From Paraburkholderia dinghuensis (GTDB lineage Bacteria; Pseudomonadota; Gammaproteobacteria; Burkholderiales; Burkholderiaceae), in NCBI RefSeq assembly GCF_003837865.1, contig NZ_RQIS01000007.1:241418-305417 (forward strand): a stretch of DNA of 64,000 nucleotides, read 5' to 3'. The position numbers were made by a program, and so were the translations under genes. Each line of letters opens with the position of its first letter. The first letter of the stretch is position 1. Positions 1 to 7,577 of the stretch are shown here, one piece after another. A model generated the notes under the pieces. It ran no database searches. It saw only the letters and a list, made by a program, of their open reading frames with translations, and was not told the origin of the DNA.

Positions 1-612
1 CAGGACGCCGGCAGGCACGCCCGCGTCGATGAATACCTGCACGAGCGCGGCGCAGCTCGCAGGCGTTTCTTCCGGTCCCTTCAGCACGACGGTGCAGCCC
101 GAGGCCAGCGCCGCCGACACCTTGCGCACCGCCTGATTCAGCGGGAAATTCCACGGCGTGAATGCCGCGACCGGGCCGACGGGCTCGCGCGTGACGATCT
201 GGCGGACCGCGTCGGCGCGTGACGGAATCACGCGGCCATAGGTGCGGCGGCCTTCTTCGGCGAACCAGTCGATGATGTCGGCGCCTGCGAGCGTTTCGAC
301 TTTCGCTTCGGCGAGCGGCTTGCCTTGTTCGCGCGTCATGACCGCGGCGACGTCGTCGGCGCGTTCGCGCAGCAATTGCGCTGCCTGACGCATGAGCTTG
401 CTTCGCTCGAGCGGCGAAACCTTGCGCCATTCGCGGAATGCGCGCGCGGCGGCTTGCGCGGCATCGGAGAGATCCGCTTCGCCGGCGAGGCTCAACCGGC
501 CGATTTCCGCTTCGGTGGCGGGGTCGACCACGGCAATCGTGCGCTCGCCGGCGCGCCACGCGCCGTCGATATAAATCTGGGTATCCGGATAGGGTTTCAC
601 GCTGGACGTCAT
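1..612 (-). CDS. NAD(P)-dependent aldehyde dehydrogenase, N-terminal part (cut by window edge)
   Basis: The reverse strand reads without a stop from ATG at 612 to the window edge, giving about 204 residues of an aldehyde dehydrogenase of the succinate-semialdehyde type. Visible family features are the N-terminal IDGAW and VVDPATE motifs, the [12 protein letters not shown] segment, and the cofactor-binding stretch [10 protein letters not shown] followed by [17 protein letters not shown]. The catalytic Glu and Cys regions lie beyond the window. Such enzymes oxidise an aldehyde to the carboxylate in the cytoplasm. The exact substrate cannot be told from this part; a GabD-like role is only a family-level guess. 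Confidence 0.9.
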   Translation of the reverse strand, partial: MTSSVKPYPDTQIYIDGAWRAGERTIAVVDPATEAEIGRLSLAGEADLSDAAQAAARAFREWRKVSPLERSKLMRQAAQLLRERADDVAAVMTREQGKPLAEAKVETLAGADIIDWFAEEGRRTYGRVIPSRADAVRQIVTREPVGPVAAFTPWNFPLNQAVRKVSAALASGCTVVLKGPEETPASCAALVQVFIDAGVPAGVL

Positions 613-946
613 GATGGGGCGATCCTCTTCAACGGTGGAGTGAGGCGGGCGCACGCGCATAGCTGCGCGTGCAAGCTTCGCCAGAAACGGGAGACCGGTC
701 ATTTTGCCATCGGTTCGCGCGTGCTGCTGGCGTTGCTATCGCCGGGGGCATCGCGCGTGGACGGTGTGCGCCGCTGCATGTTTGTTCGCGGCGCGGCGAA
801 TTCATGCTGCTTTCAGGATGCAAGCCGGAGAATGCCAGCTTGTGACGCGAACGAGGTGCGCGGTACGATGCGTGCGAGACGCACGCGCAGCGTTGCTGAT
901 CAAATCCGCAGTCAAAACCGCGATCAAACTCGATGGAGGCGACGCC
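613..946. other. Intergenic region between divergent genes
   Basis: About 330 bases separate the leftward aldehyde dehydrogenase from the rightward mutarotase, so both promoters should lie here. The frames that stay open through it look like GC-driven shadows. I see no convincing operator or RNA. A ribosome binding site (GGAGG at 935-939) sits 7 bases before the GTG start of the next gene. Confidence 0.5.
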
Positions 947-1417
947 GTGCTGAAAAATCTGGATCCGCTGCTCAACGCCGATGTGTTGCACGCGCTGGCT
1001 TCGATGGGGCACGGCGACGAAGTCGTGATCTGCGACGCGAATTTCCCAGCCGATGCGCTCGCACGCGAGACCGTGCTCGGCCGATTGCTGCGGCTTGACG
1101 GCGTGGATTCGCCGCGCGCCGTGCGCGCGGTGCTCTCGGTGTTGCCGCTGGACAGTTTCGTCGATCATCCGGCGCTGCGCATGGAAGTGGTGGGCGATCC
1201 GCATGCGGTGCCCGCAGTGCAGCAAGAGGCGCAACACGAAGTCAATGCGGGCGAAGGACGCGAGGTGCCGTTCGCATCGCTCGAACGCTTCGCTTTCTAC
1301 GAGCGTGCGCGGCGCGCGTACTGCGTGATTGCCACCGGCGAGCAGCGCGGCTACGGGTGTTTCGTTTTCAAGAAGGGCGTGCTGCTGGCGGCGGACGAGC
1401 CACGTCAGCCAGCGTAG
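947..1417 (+). CDS. RbsD/FucU family sugar mutarotase
   Basis: This 156-residue protein matches the RbsD/FucU fold, cytoplasmic enzymes that interconvert the alpha and beta anomers of sugars such as L-fucose or ribose. Near the N-terminus it has the LLNADVLHALASMGHGDEVV segment, in which the MGHGDE motif carries the family's active-site His and Asp. The C-terminal part has FAFYERARRAY and a GEQRGYGCFVFKKGV end, like E. coli FucU. I chose the GTG at 947 because GGAGG lies 7 bases upstream and the protein then starts VLKNLDPLL as FucU proteins do. No sugar operon is next to it, so the substrate is uncertain. Confidence 0.85.
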   Translation: MLKNLDPLLNADVLHALASMGHGDEVVICDANFPADALARETVLGRLLRLDGVDSPRAVRAVLSVLPLDSFVDHPALRMEVVGDPHAVPAVQQEAQHEVNAGEGREVPFASLERFAFYERARRAYCVIATGEQRGYGCFVFKKGVLLAADEPRQPA

Positions 1418-1581
1418 CGGCTGCGTCTGTCCGACCCTCGCGCATACGCAAACTCGATGGCGTGAGTCGTCCGGTTGCCGTCTCCGTGGGTGTGCGAGAA
1501 CGGGAAGGGCGCATCGCACGGGGGAGTAAAATGTGCGCGATTGAACGCCCGGATCAAAACGCTTTTGCCAACGCCGAGAAG

Positions 1582-1824
1582 ATGAATCCCGCACCGAAGA
1601 ACGAACCCACGCAAGAGCCCAAGCAAGGACCCAGGCGCAAGCAGCCGCCCAAGTGGTTGCTGAATACCCTCACCGCGCTGGTGGGACTGGCTACGCTCGG
1701 CGTTGGCGTCGGCTGGCTGGTTTACAGCTGGATCGTCGATCTGGAGATCCCGTACTTCGCGATTCCGCTGGTGCTCTGCGTGCCCGTGATCGTCGCGGTG
1801 GCGTTTCGCAACTTCTGGGACTAG
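1582..1824 (+). CDS. Small inner-membrane protein, unknown function
   Basis: This encodes 80 residues: a charged, Pro/Lys/Gln-rich cytoplasmic N-terminus (about residues 1-25) followed by two hydrophobic stretches, LVGLATLGVGVGWLVYSWIV and IPLVLCVPVIVAVAF, which should span the membrane. I do not recognise the function. The ATG at 1582 begins at the point where the sequence becomes protein-like. An in-frame ATG at 1531 would add 17 residues and has no better ribosome site. The gene lies between the mutarotase and the convergent alcohol dehydrogenase. Confidence 0.6.
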   Translation: MNPAPKNEPTQEPKQGPRRKQPPKWLLNTLTALVGLATLGVGVGWLVYSWIVDLEIPYFAIPLVLCVPVIVAVAFRNFWD

Positions 1825-1863
1825 GATCCCCTTTCAACCTTCCTTTCGTGTTGTCGCAGCAAC

Positions 1864-2922
1864 TCACGGCACGAGCACTTGCCGTCCGACGACGCGGCCT
1901 TCGTGTAACGCCTTGAGCGCATCATTGACCTCGTCGAGCGGCCGGCTCGACACCGGCACGGGACGGATCTTGCCGTCGCGCATCAGCGAGACCAGTTCGC
2001 GCAACTCGGCCAGCGAGCCCACATAGTTTCCTTCGATCCGCAGCGGCCGCATCGGGATGGTCGGCAATGGCAGCGTGATGTCGCCGCCCATCAGACCCAC
2101 GATCACGATGTGAGCGCCACGCGCGCACGCGTCGAGTGCGAGCGTCACGGTCGGTGTCGCGCCAACGAGATCGAGCACGGCGCGTGCGCCGCCGCCGACG
2201 GCATCGGCAATCTGTTTCGCAGCGTCGCTCGCGCGGGCGTCGATCGCGGCGAGCGCGCCTTCCTTCAAGGCGGCTTCGCGTTTTCCCGCATCGATATCGA
2301 CGACGATCGCGCCACGGCCGCCAAGGGCCTTGAGCACTTCGATGGCCATGAGCCCCAGGCCGCCAGCGCCGATCACGACGACCGGCGTTTCGTGAATGCG
2401 CTCGCCGAACTTCTTGATGGCCGAATACGTGGTGATGCCCGCGCAGGCGAGCGGGGCGGCTTTCACGGGATCGAGACCGCCCAGGTCCACGAGGTAGCGC
2501 GGGTGCGGCACGATCACGTAGTCGGCGAAACCGCCCGCGCGCATGATGCCGAGCGATTGGGGTTTCACGCAGATGTTCTCTTCGTCGCGCAGACAGGCCG
2601 CACACTTGCCGCAGCCGATCCACGGATACGCGACGGCGACCATGCCAGTTTGAACAGGACCCGCCTCGGAGCCGGCGCTGACGACTTCACCGCATATTTC
2701 ATGGCTTGGCGTGAGCGGCAGCTTGATCCCACGATCGGTGAGCGAGAGTTTCTTGCCGCCGCCTAGATCGTAGAAGCCTTCCCAGATATGCAGATCCGAA
2801 TGGCAGAGGCCCGCCGCCTTCACGCGCAGCAGCACTTCCGTGCCCTGCGGTTGAGGGATGTCCTGGTGCATCAGTTCGAGCGGCTGGCCGTGATGGGTCA
2901 CGCAAAAACAACGCATCTGCAT
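1864..2922 (-). CDS. Zinc-dependent alcohol dehydrogenase (MDR family)
   Basis: A 352-residue medium-chain dehydrogenase/reductase that oxidises alcohols with NAD(P). The N-terminal catalytic domain has the zinc ligand Cys40 in GLCHSDLH and the His-Glu pair in PSHEICGEV. The structural zinc lobe follows as GCGKCAACLRDEENIC. The Rossmann motif is VVVIGAGGLGLMAIEVLKAL. One small oddity is Ser in place of Gly in the usual GHE motif. The start at 2922 has GAGAG just upstream; in-frame ATG codons at 2934 and 2976 are less well placed. The substrate is not evident from the neighbours. Confidence 0.9.
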   Translation of the reverse strand: MQMRCFCVTHHGQPLELMHQDIPQPQGTEVLLRVKAAGLCHSDLHIWEGFYDLGGGKKLSLTDRGIKLPLTPSHEICGEVVSAGSEAGPVQTGMVAVAYPWIGCGKCAACLRDEENICVKPQSLGIMRAGGFADYVIVPHPRYLVDLGGLDPVKAAPLACAGITTYSAIKKFGERIHETPVVVIGAGGLGLMAIEVLKALGGRGAIVVDIDAGKREAALKEGALAAIDARASDAAKQIADAVGGGARAVLDLVGATPTVTLALDACARGAHIVIVGLMGGDITLPLPTIPMRPLRIEGNYVGSLAELRELVSLMRDGKIRPVPVSSRPLDEVNDALKALHEGRVVGRQVLVP

Positions 2923-3288
2923 CGGTCTCTCCATGATTGAGGGGACGACGGGTAAGCGATGAGGATCCGATCGCATGATAACGGATACCCGACCCCAAGT
3001 CCGCGCGTTCAGTCCTGAGTCAGGGAAAATCCCGCATGCGTGTCATGTGGGGTGTCTGGGCCTTCACGTCAGTTCGAGTTCGTCGATGGAACCCGTCGCG
3101 TTGCCGCAGTGCGCGACCGGCTCAGGTGGTGAGCGATGACGCGGCTCGTCGTATGGCGAGATGAGGGCGAGGCAGCTTGAGCAGGAGGCAGCGCTCGCGC
3201 TGGCGGCGCTGCTTCGCAGGCAAAGTGCGCTGCGGCGCACCCTGCAGCAGGAAGCGAAGGCGTGTTGGCGATCGAAGGGCCCGCGGCG
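2923..3288. other. Intergenic region without a supported gene
   Basis: About 365 bases lie between the alcohol dehydrogenase start and the end of the DUF2894 gene. Short open frames on both strands have no family resemblance and look like GC-rich shadows. The alcohol dehydrogenase promoter should be in the 2923-3100 part; I see no clear operator or terminator. Confidence 0.4.
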
Positions 3289-3876
3289 CTAGCGCGACTT
3301 GCTTCGCGCGCTTTTCCTGCTGCCTGCGGTGCGTGGCGTTTCCTTGCTTGCCGGAGCTTCGGTGCCGCCGAAGTGTTCCATCCACGACAGCGAGTCCGCG
3401 TAGGAAAGAAAGTGCTGCAGGTAGCCGGGCGACAGCTCGCGCATCAACGAAAGCGATCGATGCACGAGACTGCTTGAATTGAGAGGGCCGGCATTCTGCG
3501 GAACCTGGCCCAGCGATTGACGCAGCTGGTTCTCGGTGCGCAGGCTTGCCCAGATCTTGCGGAAGTAGTCGAGCATCTCGGGCGGCGACGGCCGTGCGTG
3601 GCCGGACATCGAATCGGCCAGTTCGCCCAGCGGACCGCGAGTGGGCTTGCGCTCTGATGTGTCCTCGGCAGGCGCTCGGAGTTCAGATCGAACCCCGCGC
3701 TGCACATTTAATTCGGACAACCTGGCATCCAGCAATGCTCGCGCTTTTCCGCTGTGATTCGTCGAGCGGCGCTCCAGCGCTTCGATGAAGCGCAAGTGCG
3801 CCGGCCCGACCCGATCCATGCCACATGCGCCGGGGGAGTCAGGTTGCGCCTCATCCGGAATCGTTTCGTCACTCAC
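3289..3876 (-). CDS. DUF2894 domain protein, last gene of the motor-like operon
   Basis: A 195-residue soluble protein matching the DUF2894 family of Burkholderiales. It has an acidic, Pro-rich N-terminus, a helical middle containing GPAHLRFIEALERRS and MLDYFRKIWASLRTENQLRQ, and a basic Ser/Arg/Lys-rich tail. No catalytic motif is visible. The start overlaps the end of the OmpA-like gene by 8 bases, so it is translationally coupled and probably works with the membrane motor proteins. Its function is unknown; an adaptor or regulator role is inference from position only. Confidence 0.75.
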   Translation of the reverse strand: MSDETIPDEAQPDSPGACGMDRVGPAHLRFIEALERRSTNHSGKARALLDARLSELNVQRGVRSELRAPAEDTSERKPTRGPLGELADSMSGHARPSPPEMLDYFRKIWASLRTENQLRQSLGQVPQNAGPLNSSSLVHRSLSLMRELSPGYLQHFLSYADSLSWMEHFGGTEAPASKETPRTAGSRKSARSKSR

Positions 3877-4516
3877 TGCGCTCTCCGCCGGAAGCGGTCG
3901 ATCGCGGGACCGGTGCGATTTCCACGCGTCGGTTCTTCGCGCGTCCGTTCGCGTCGGCGTTCGAACTCACAGGCTGCTGCGAGCCGAATGCGGCCGCGAA
4001 CACCGACGAAGCCGGCACGCCCTGATCGACGAACGCGCGCGTCACCGTCAACGCGCGCTGGGCCGACAGCTCCCAGTTGTCCGCGAATTGATGGTTGCCG
4101 GAGCGCACCTGCTTGTCGTCCGCGAAGCCGCTCACCATCAGGATCTCGTCGTGCGACTTCAGGTAGGCTGCGAGCGGTCCGGCCAGGCTCTTGAGCAGAT
4201 CGCGGCCTTCGGGTTGCAGTTGATCGGAGTTCTGCGCGAACAGCACGCTGCCGCTGATGCCGATGCGTCCATTGACCAGCGTGACGCGTCCGGACGCGAG
4301 CGGCCCCGCCAACGCGTCTTCAAGCGTCTTGCGCCGCTGCGATTCCAGTTGACGCTGCTTGACCGCATCGTCCAGCTTCGTCGAGAGTTCGAGTTGCACG
4401 CCGATCACAGCCACGAGGATCAACACGAATGCGCCCAGCAGGACCGACATCAGGTCGCTGAAGGCGGCCCAGATGGGCGTCGTCGGCTCTACGCCGCCGT
4501 CGATATCCTCGCTCAT
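3869..4516 (-). CDS. OmpA/MotB-like stator protein
   Basis: A 215-residue inner-membrane protein with one N-terminal transmembrane helix (about residues 15-38) and a C-terminal OmpA-like peptidoglycan-binding domain (about 85-210). The helix begins WAAFSDLMSVLLGAF. Its Asp21 sits where MotB and ZorB carry the proton-accepting Asp (YADFMTLL-type motif). The OmpA domain has GFADDKQ, NWELSAQRA and NGRAKNRRVEI, which carry the usual Asp and Arg for binding diaminopimelate. The gene overlaps the upstream MotA/ExbB-like gene by 4 bases (ATGA). It should form a peptidoglycan-anchored ion channel with that protein. Confidence 0.85.
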   Translation of the reverse strand: MSEDIDGGVEPTTPIWAAFSDLMSVLLGAFVLILVAVIGVQLELSTKLDDAVKQRQLESQRRKTLEDALAGPLASGRVTLVNGRIGISGSVLFAQNSDQLQPEGRDLLKSLAGPLAAYLKSHDEILMVSGFADDKQVRSGNHQFADNWELSAQRALTVTRAFVDQGVPASSVFAAAFGSQQPVSSNADANGRAKNRRVEIAPVPRSTASGGERSE

Positions 4517-6621
4517 GCGGCGTCGGCTCCCGCTGCGATGGCCGTGTCGGCGCGCCGGTCCGCAAGCTGCTGCAGGTCTTCCATAATCTGCCGTTGCGAC
4601 AGCATGCTCAGGTCGATCACTTCGCGCGCCTGCGCGACGTAGTAGGCAAGCTGCTCGTCGCTGCGTGCGAGCGACTTGTCGAGTGCGCCTTCGATGCGTT
4701 GCAGATGCGTGACGAGCTTGTCGTTCGACTTGCCGAATGCCTGCACGGCCGCACCGAACGCGTCGCCGAGGCTCGCGACTTCTACGGCGCCGCGCGTGAC
4801 CTGCGCGGCAATGCCGTCGAGTTGACTTACTTCGGATTCCACACGATCGGTGAATCGTTTGCCGACGCGTTCGAGCAGGTCAGCCGACGTGCCGACGAGC
4901 GCGTCGATTGCACTGCGCTGTTGCGTGGACGCGTGATTCACGGCATCGAGCAGGGTTTCGAGTGTGGTGAGCAGTCGGCTGCGTTCTTCGAGCATCGCGT
5001 TGTCGCGCGCCATGCTATCCGAAAGCTTCTGACGCAGTTCGGCGACAACCTCGGCGGCGGCGCGCGGGGCTTCCGACGCCGCCTGTACGAGCCGGGCGAT
5101 CTCGTCGATCGTGTCGCGCGCCTGGGCCTGCGTCTGCGCCGTGATGGCGTTTGCGGTGCGCTCCAGCGTGTCGCAGATCGCCTGTTGCCGGTCGGCGGTT
5201 TGCACGGCTGCGCCGTCCCAGTGCTCGCGCAGCGTCGCGCTCATCGAGGCGACGCTGTCTCGCCACGCGGCGAGCCGCGCTTCGTCACTGGACGCGAGGC
5301 GCGTTTGCAACTGCGCGTGCGATTCGTCCACGGTGCGCAGCAATGTGGACGCGTGTTGCTCGAACGTCGCCGCAACCGCGGACAGCGCCTGCGCCTGGCC
5401 GGCGGCGAGTTTTTCGCTGGCGCTCGACTGCAGCGCGAATGCAGCGCTCCATTTTTCCGACACCGTACCCGCCGCGGTGTCGAGACGCGCGGCCACGCCG
5501 TCGAGCAGGCCCGCCGAACGTTGCTCGAAGGTTTCGGCGTAGCGATCCAGCGATGTGCGCAGATCGGCGGCGAGCGCTTCGTTCGACCGGCGGTGATCCG
5601 CGAGCGCTTCGTGCCAGAGCGTCGAGACGGCGGCGGTCGTCGTTTCGAGGCCGCCTGAGAGTCCGGCAAGCTGGCGATCGACCGCTTGCGTCACGACACC
5701 GTGCAGCGCGGCCGTTTCGGCTTTGAGGCTCGCCATCGTGGTCTCCACGACGGGCCGGATCGCGGCGCTCGCGGCTCTTGCGCCTTCGGTGGCGCTGTCC
5801 TTGAGCGAGCGCGCGACGAAGCCGGCGAGTTCGGCATAAGTCGCCTCGGTCTTGCCGAGGAAGTGCTGCTGCATGGCGATCTGACGTTCGTTCAGGGCGA
5901 GGCTCTGCTGCTCGATGGCCTGCATCATCGACTGAAGGCGATCGACGAGAACGGGCATCGCCTCGGCCTGCCGCTGCAGCAGCTTGAAGCTTGCTTCGCG
6001 CTGATGCGCATGCGAGAAGACGCGCAGGGTCGTCGCGATCTTTGCGTCGAGCCGCTCGGCTGCCTCGCTGCGCTGGCGGCGGGCAAGCGCCGACATCAGC
6101 CCGAGCATGGCCGACGTCGCGACGCCCGCGATTGACGTGCCGAAGGCGAAGCCAAGCCCCTTCACCGGCGCGGCGAGCGAGGCGCGAATCGCAAGCGGGT
6201 CCGTCGCGCTCTGAAGTGCCGCGCCCGTGCCCTTGAGCGTCGCGACCATGCCGAGCAGCGTACCGAGCATCCCGAGCAGGACGAGCAGGCCGACCAGATA
6301 CGGGGTCAACGCGGGGCCGGGCACGGCGACGCGCTCACCCATCACGCGCAGGCGCACCGGCCCGCGCAGTCCGGGATGAAGCCGGTCGAGCCAGGCGTCG
6401 AGCGTCGCGGGTGGTTCGGAGAGCGACGCCACGGCTTGCTGCAGCGTGGCGGTCGCCTGCGCGTAGCGCCGCAGTTCGAGCGCGCCTGCGACATAGCAGG
6501 CGCCGATCAGTAGCGTGACGGCAAGCGCCAGCGGATTCGAGCCGAGATAGCCGAAGGCGATCCAGCAGACGGCGGCGAAGCCGGCCAGAAAAACTACGAG
6601 GTCGAAACGGAATCGGGACAT
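4513..6621 (-). CDS. DUF802 / MotA-ExbB-like membrane protein with long coiled-coil tail
   Basis: This 702-residue protein has four predicted membrane helices. Two are near the N-terminus (about residues 8-25 and 30-50), one is near 100-125 (YLVGLLVLLGMLGTLLGMVA), and one is near 150-175 (FAFGTSIAGVATSAMLGLMS). The last two resemble the pore helices of MotA, ExbB, TolQ and ZorA. The rest, about residues 180-690, is an Ala/Gln/Glu-rich coiled coil that should reach far into the cytoplasm, as in ZorA. I chose the ATG at 6621, which starts directly before the first helix; the longer upstream frame is unrelated. It forms a stator pair with the overlapping OmpA/MotB-like gene. The driven process is unknown. 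Confidence 0.8.
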   Translation of the reverse strand: MSRFRFDLVVFLAGFAAVCWIAFGYLGSNPLALAVTLLIGACYVAGALELRRYAQATATLQQAVASLSEPPATLDAWLDRLHPGLRGPVRLRVMGERVAVPGPALTPYLVGLLVLLGMLGTLLGMVATLKGTGAALQSATDPLAIRASLAAPVKGLGFAFGTSIAGVATSAMLGLMSALARRQRSEAAERLDAKIATTLRVFSHAHQREASFKLLQRQAEAMPVLVDRLQSMMQAIEQQSLALNERQIAMQQHFLGKTEATYAELAGFVARSLKDSATEGARAASAAIRPVVETTMASLKAETAALHGVVTQAVDRQLAGLSGGLETTTAAVSTLWHEALADHRRSNEALAADLRTSLDRYAETFEQRSAGLLDGVAARLDTAAGTVSEKWSAAFALQSSASEKLAAGQAQALSAVAATFEQHASTLLRTVDESHAQLQTRLASSDEARLAAWRDSVASMSATLREHWDGAAVQTADRQQAICDTLERTANAITAQTQAQARDTIDEIARLVQAASEAPRAAAEVVAELRQKLSDSMARDNAMLEERSRLLTTLETLLDAVNHASTQQRSAIDALVGTSADLLERVGKRFTDRVESEVSQLDGIAAQVTRGAVEVASLGDAFGAAVQAFGKSNDKLVTHLQRIEGALDKSLARSDEQLAYYVAQAREVIDLSMLSQRQIMEDLQQLADRRADTAIAAGADAA

Positions 6622-6631
6622 AAAGTCTTGG

Positions 6632-7366
6632 TTAGCGGGCGCGAAGGGCTGCGAGCAGTCCTTCCACCGGTTGAAACCGAACGTCGAGTTCGGCGAGCAG
6701 CACGTTCTGCATTTCCCTGCGGAACCCGTCGAGCCACGCGCCGGGTGTGGACGCTGCGGATTCCCCGCCGGCCTGCGCGGCGGCCAGTGCCTCATCAGCT
6801 GCGCGCAGGCGTTCGAAGCGGGCACCGAGCAACGCGGGCACCGAAGCCAGCAGGCTCCGCTCACGCGCGCCGAGCGAGCGCTCCATGATCGCGTCCACTG
6901 CGGCGAGGCGGGCGAGCGCGGGCGTCTTCGCGGCCAGCATCACGCGCAGGCGGGCGCGCAACTGGCCGATATCGGTTTCCATCGCCTGCTGGAGGGACAG
7001 ATAGCGCTGACGATATTCCGCGTAGTCGGCGCGCTCGTCCGCCGGGGCGGCCGGAGCCGGTGCACGGGCGTCGCGCCGCATCAGGGCGGGCGCGCTCTCG
7101 CGGGTGATCGTCCGCGTGAGGGCACTGCGCACGCTTGCGCACAGGTTCGCGTCATCGCGTCCGAACGCGCGTGCGTGCGGCGCGACAGCCGGCGGCTCGC
7201 CGGTCAGCGCCGCGGACAGCGCGATGGCATCGGTCCAGCCGAGCCACTGGCTCAGGCGGTCCGGGAGCGATTGCGACGATTCGGCAACGTTGGTGTCGGC
7301 CAGTTGCGCGAGCAGGCGCGCGAGCGCCGGTGCGCTCGGCGCGGCACGCTGGGGGGCTTGCACCAT
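6632..7366 (-). CDS. DUF3348 family protein, first gene of the motor-like operon
   Basis: A 244-residue soluble protein of the DUF3348 family found in Burkholderiales. It is Ala-rich and helical, with a middle segment DYAEYRQRYLSLQQAMETDI and a C-terminal WLDGFRREMQNVLLAELDVRFQP. I see no catalytic motif. The gene begins the leftward operon DUF3348 - DUF802 - OmpA - DUF2894 and is separated from DUF802 by only 10 bases. The ATG at 7366 was chosen because the longer frame upstream is out of family. The last helices could pack on the coiled-coil tail of the DUF802 protein, which is inference. Confidence 0.75.
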   Translation of the reverse strand: MVQAPQRAAPSAPALARLLAQLADTNVAESSQSLPDRLSQWLGWTDAIALSAALTGEPPAVAPHARAFGRDDANLCASVRSALTRTITRESAPALMRRDARAPAPAAPADERADYAEYRQRYLSLQQAMETDIGQLRARLRVMLAAKTPALARLAAVDAIMERSLGARERSLLASVPALLGARFERLRAADEALAAAQAGGESAASTPGAWLDGFRREMQNVLLAELDVRFQPVEGLLAALRAR

Positions 7367-7577
7367 GTTACGAAAGGAAAAAAGGCAGCAGTTTACACTC
7401 TGCCGCGTTTTCGACCTCAAGTGCGTCGATCGCGACGGGCTGAAGGTCGATGCTGTAGGCCCGGTCGATGCGCTTCGCACACGCGCTGTCGAGCCGGATA
7501 GCCGTCGCCGCGAAGGGCGATGCGGGGTGCGTGTGTCGTTGCCCGCCGCGCGAAAGAGGCGCTCGGGCTTGAGCGCT

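Noticed and set aside
629..1594. Long leftward open frame opposite the mutarotase
   Set aside because: The protein is His/Arg-rich with no family resemblance and lies fully antisense to the well-supported FucU-like gene; typical GC-rich shadow.
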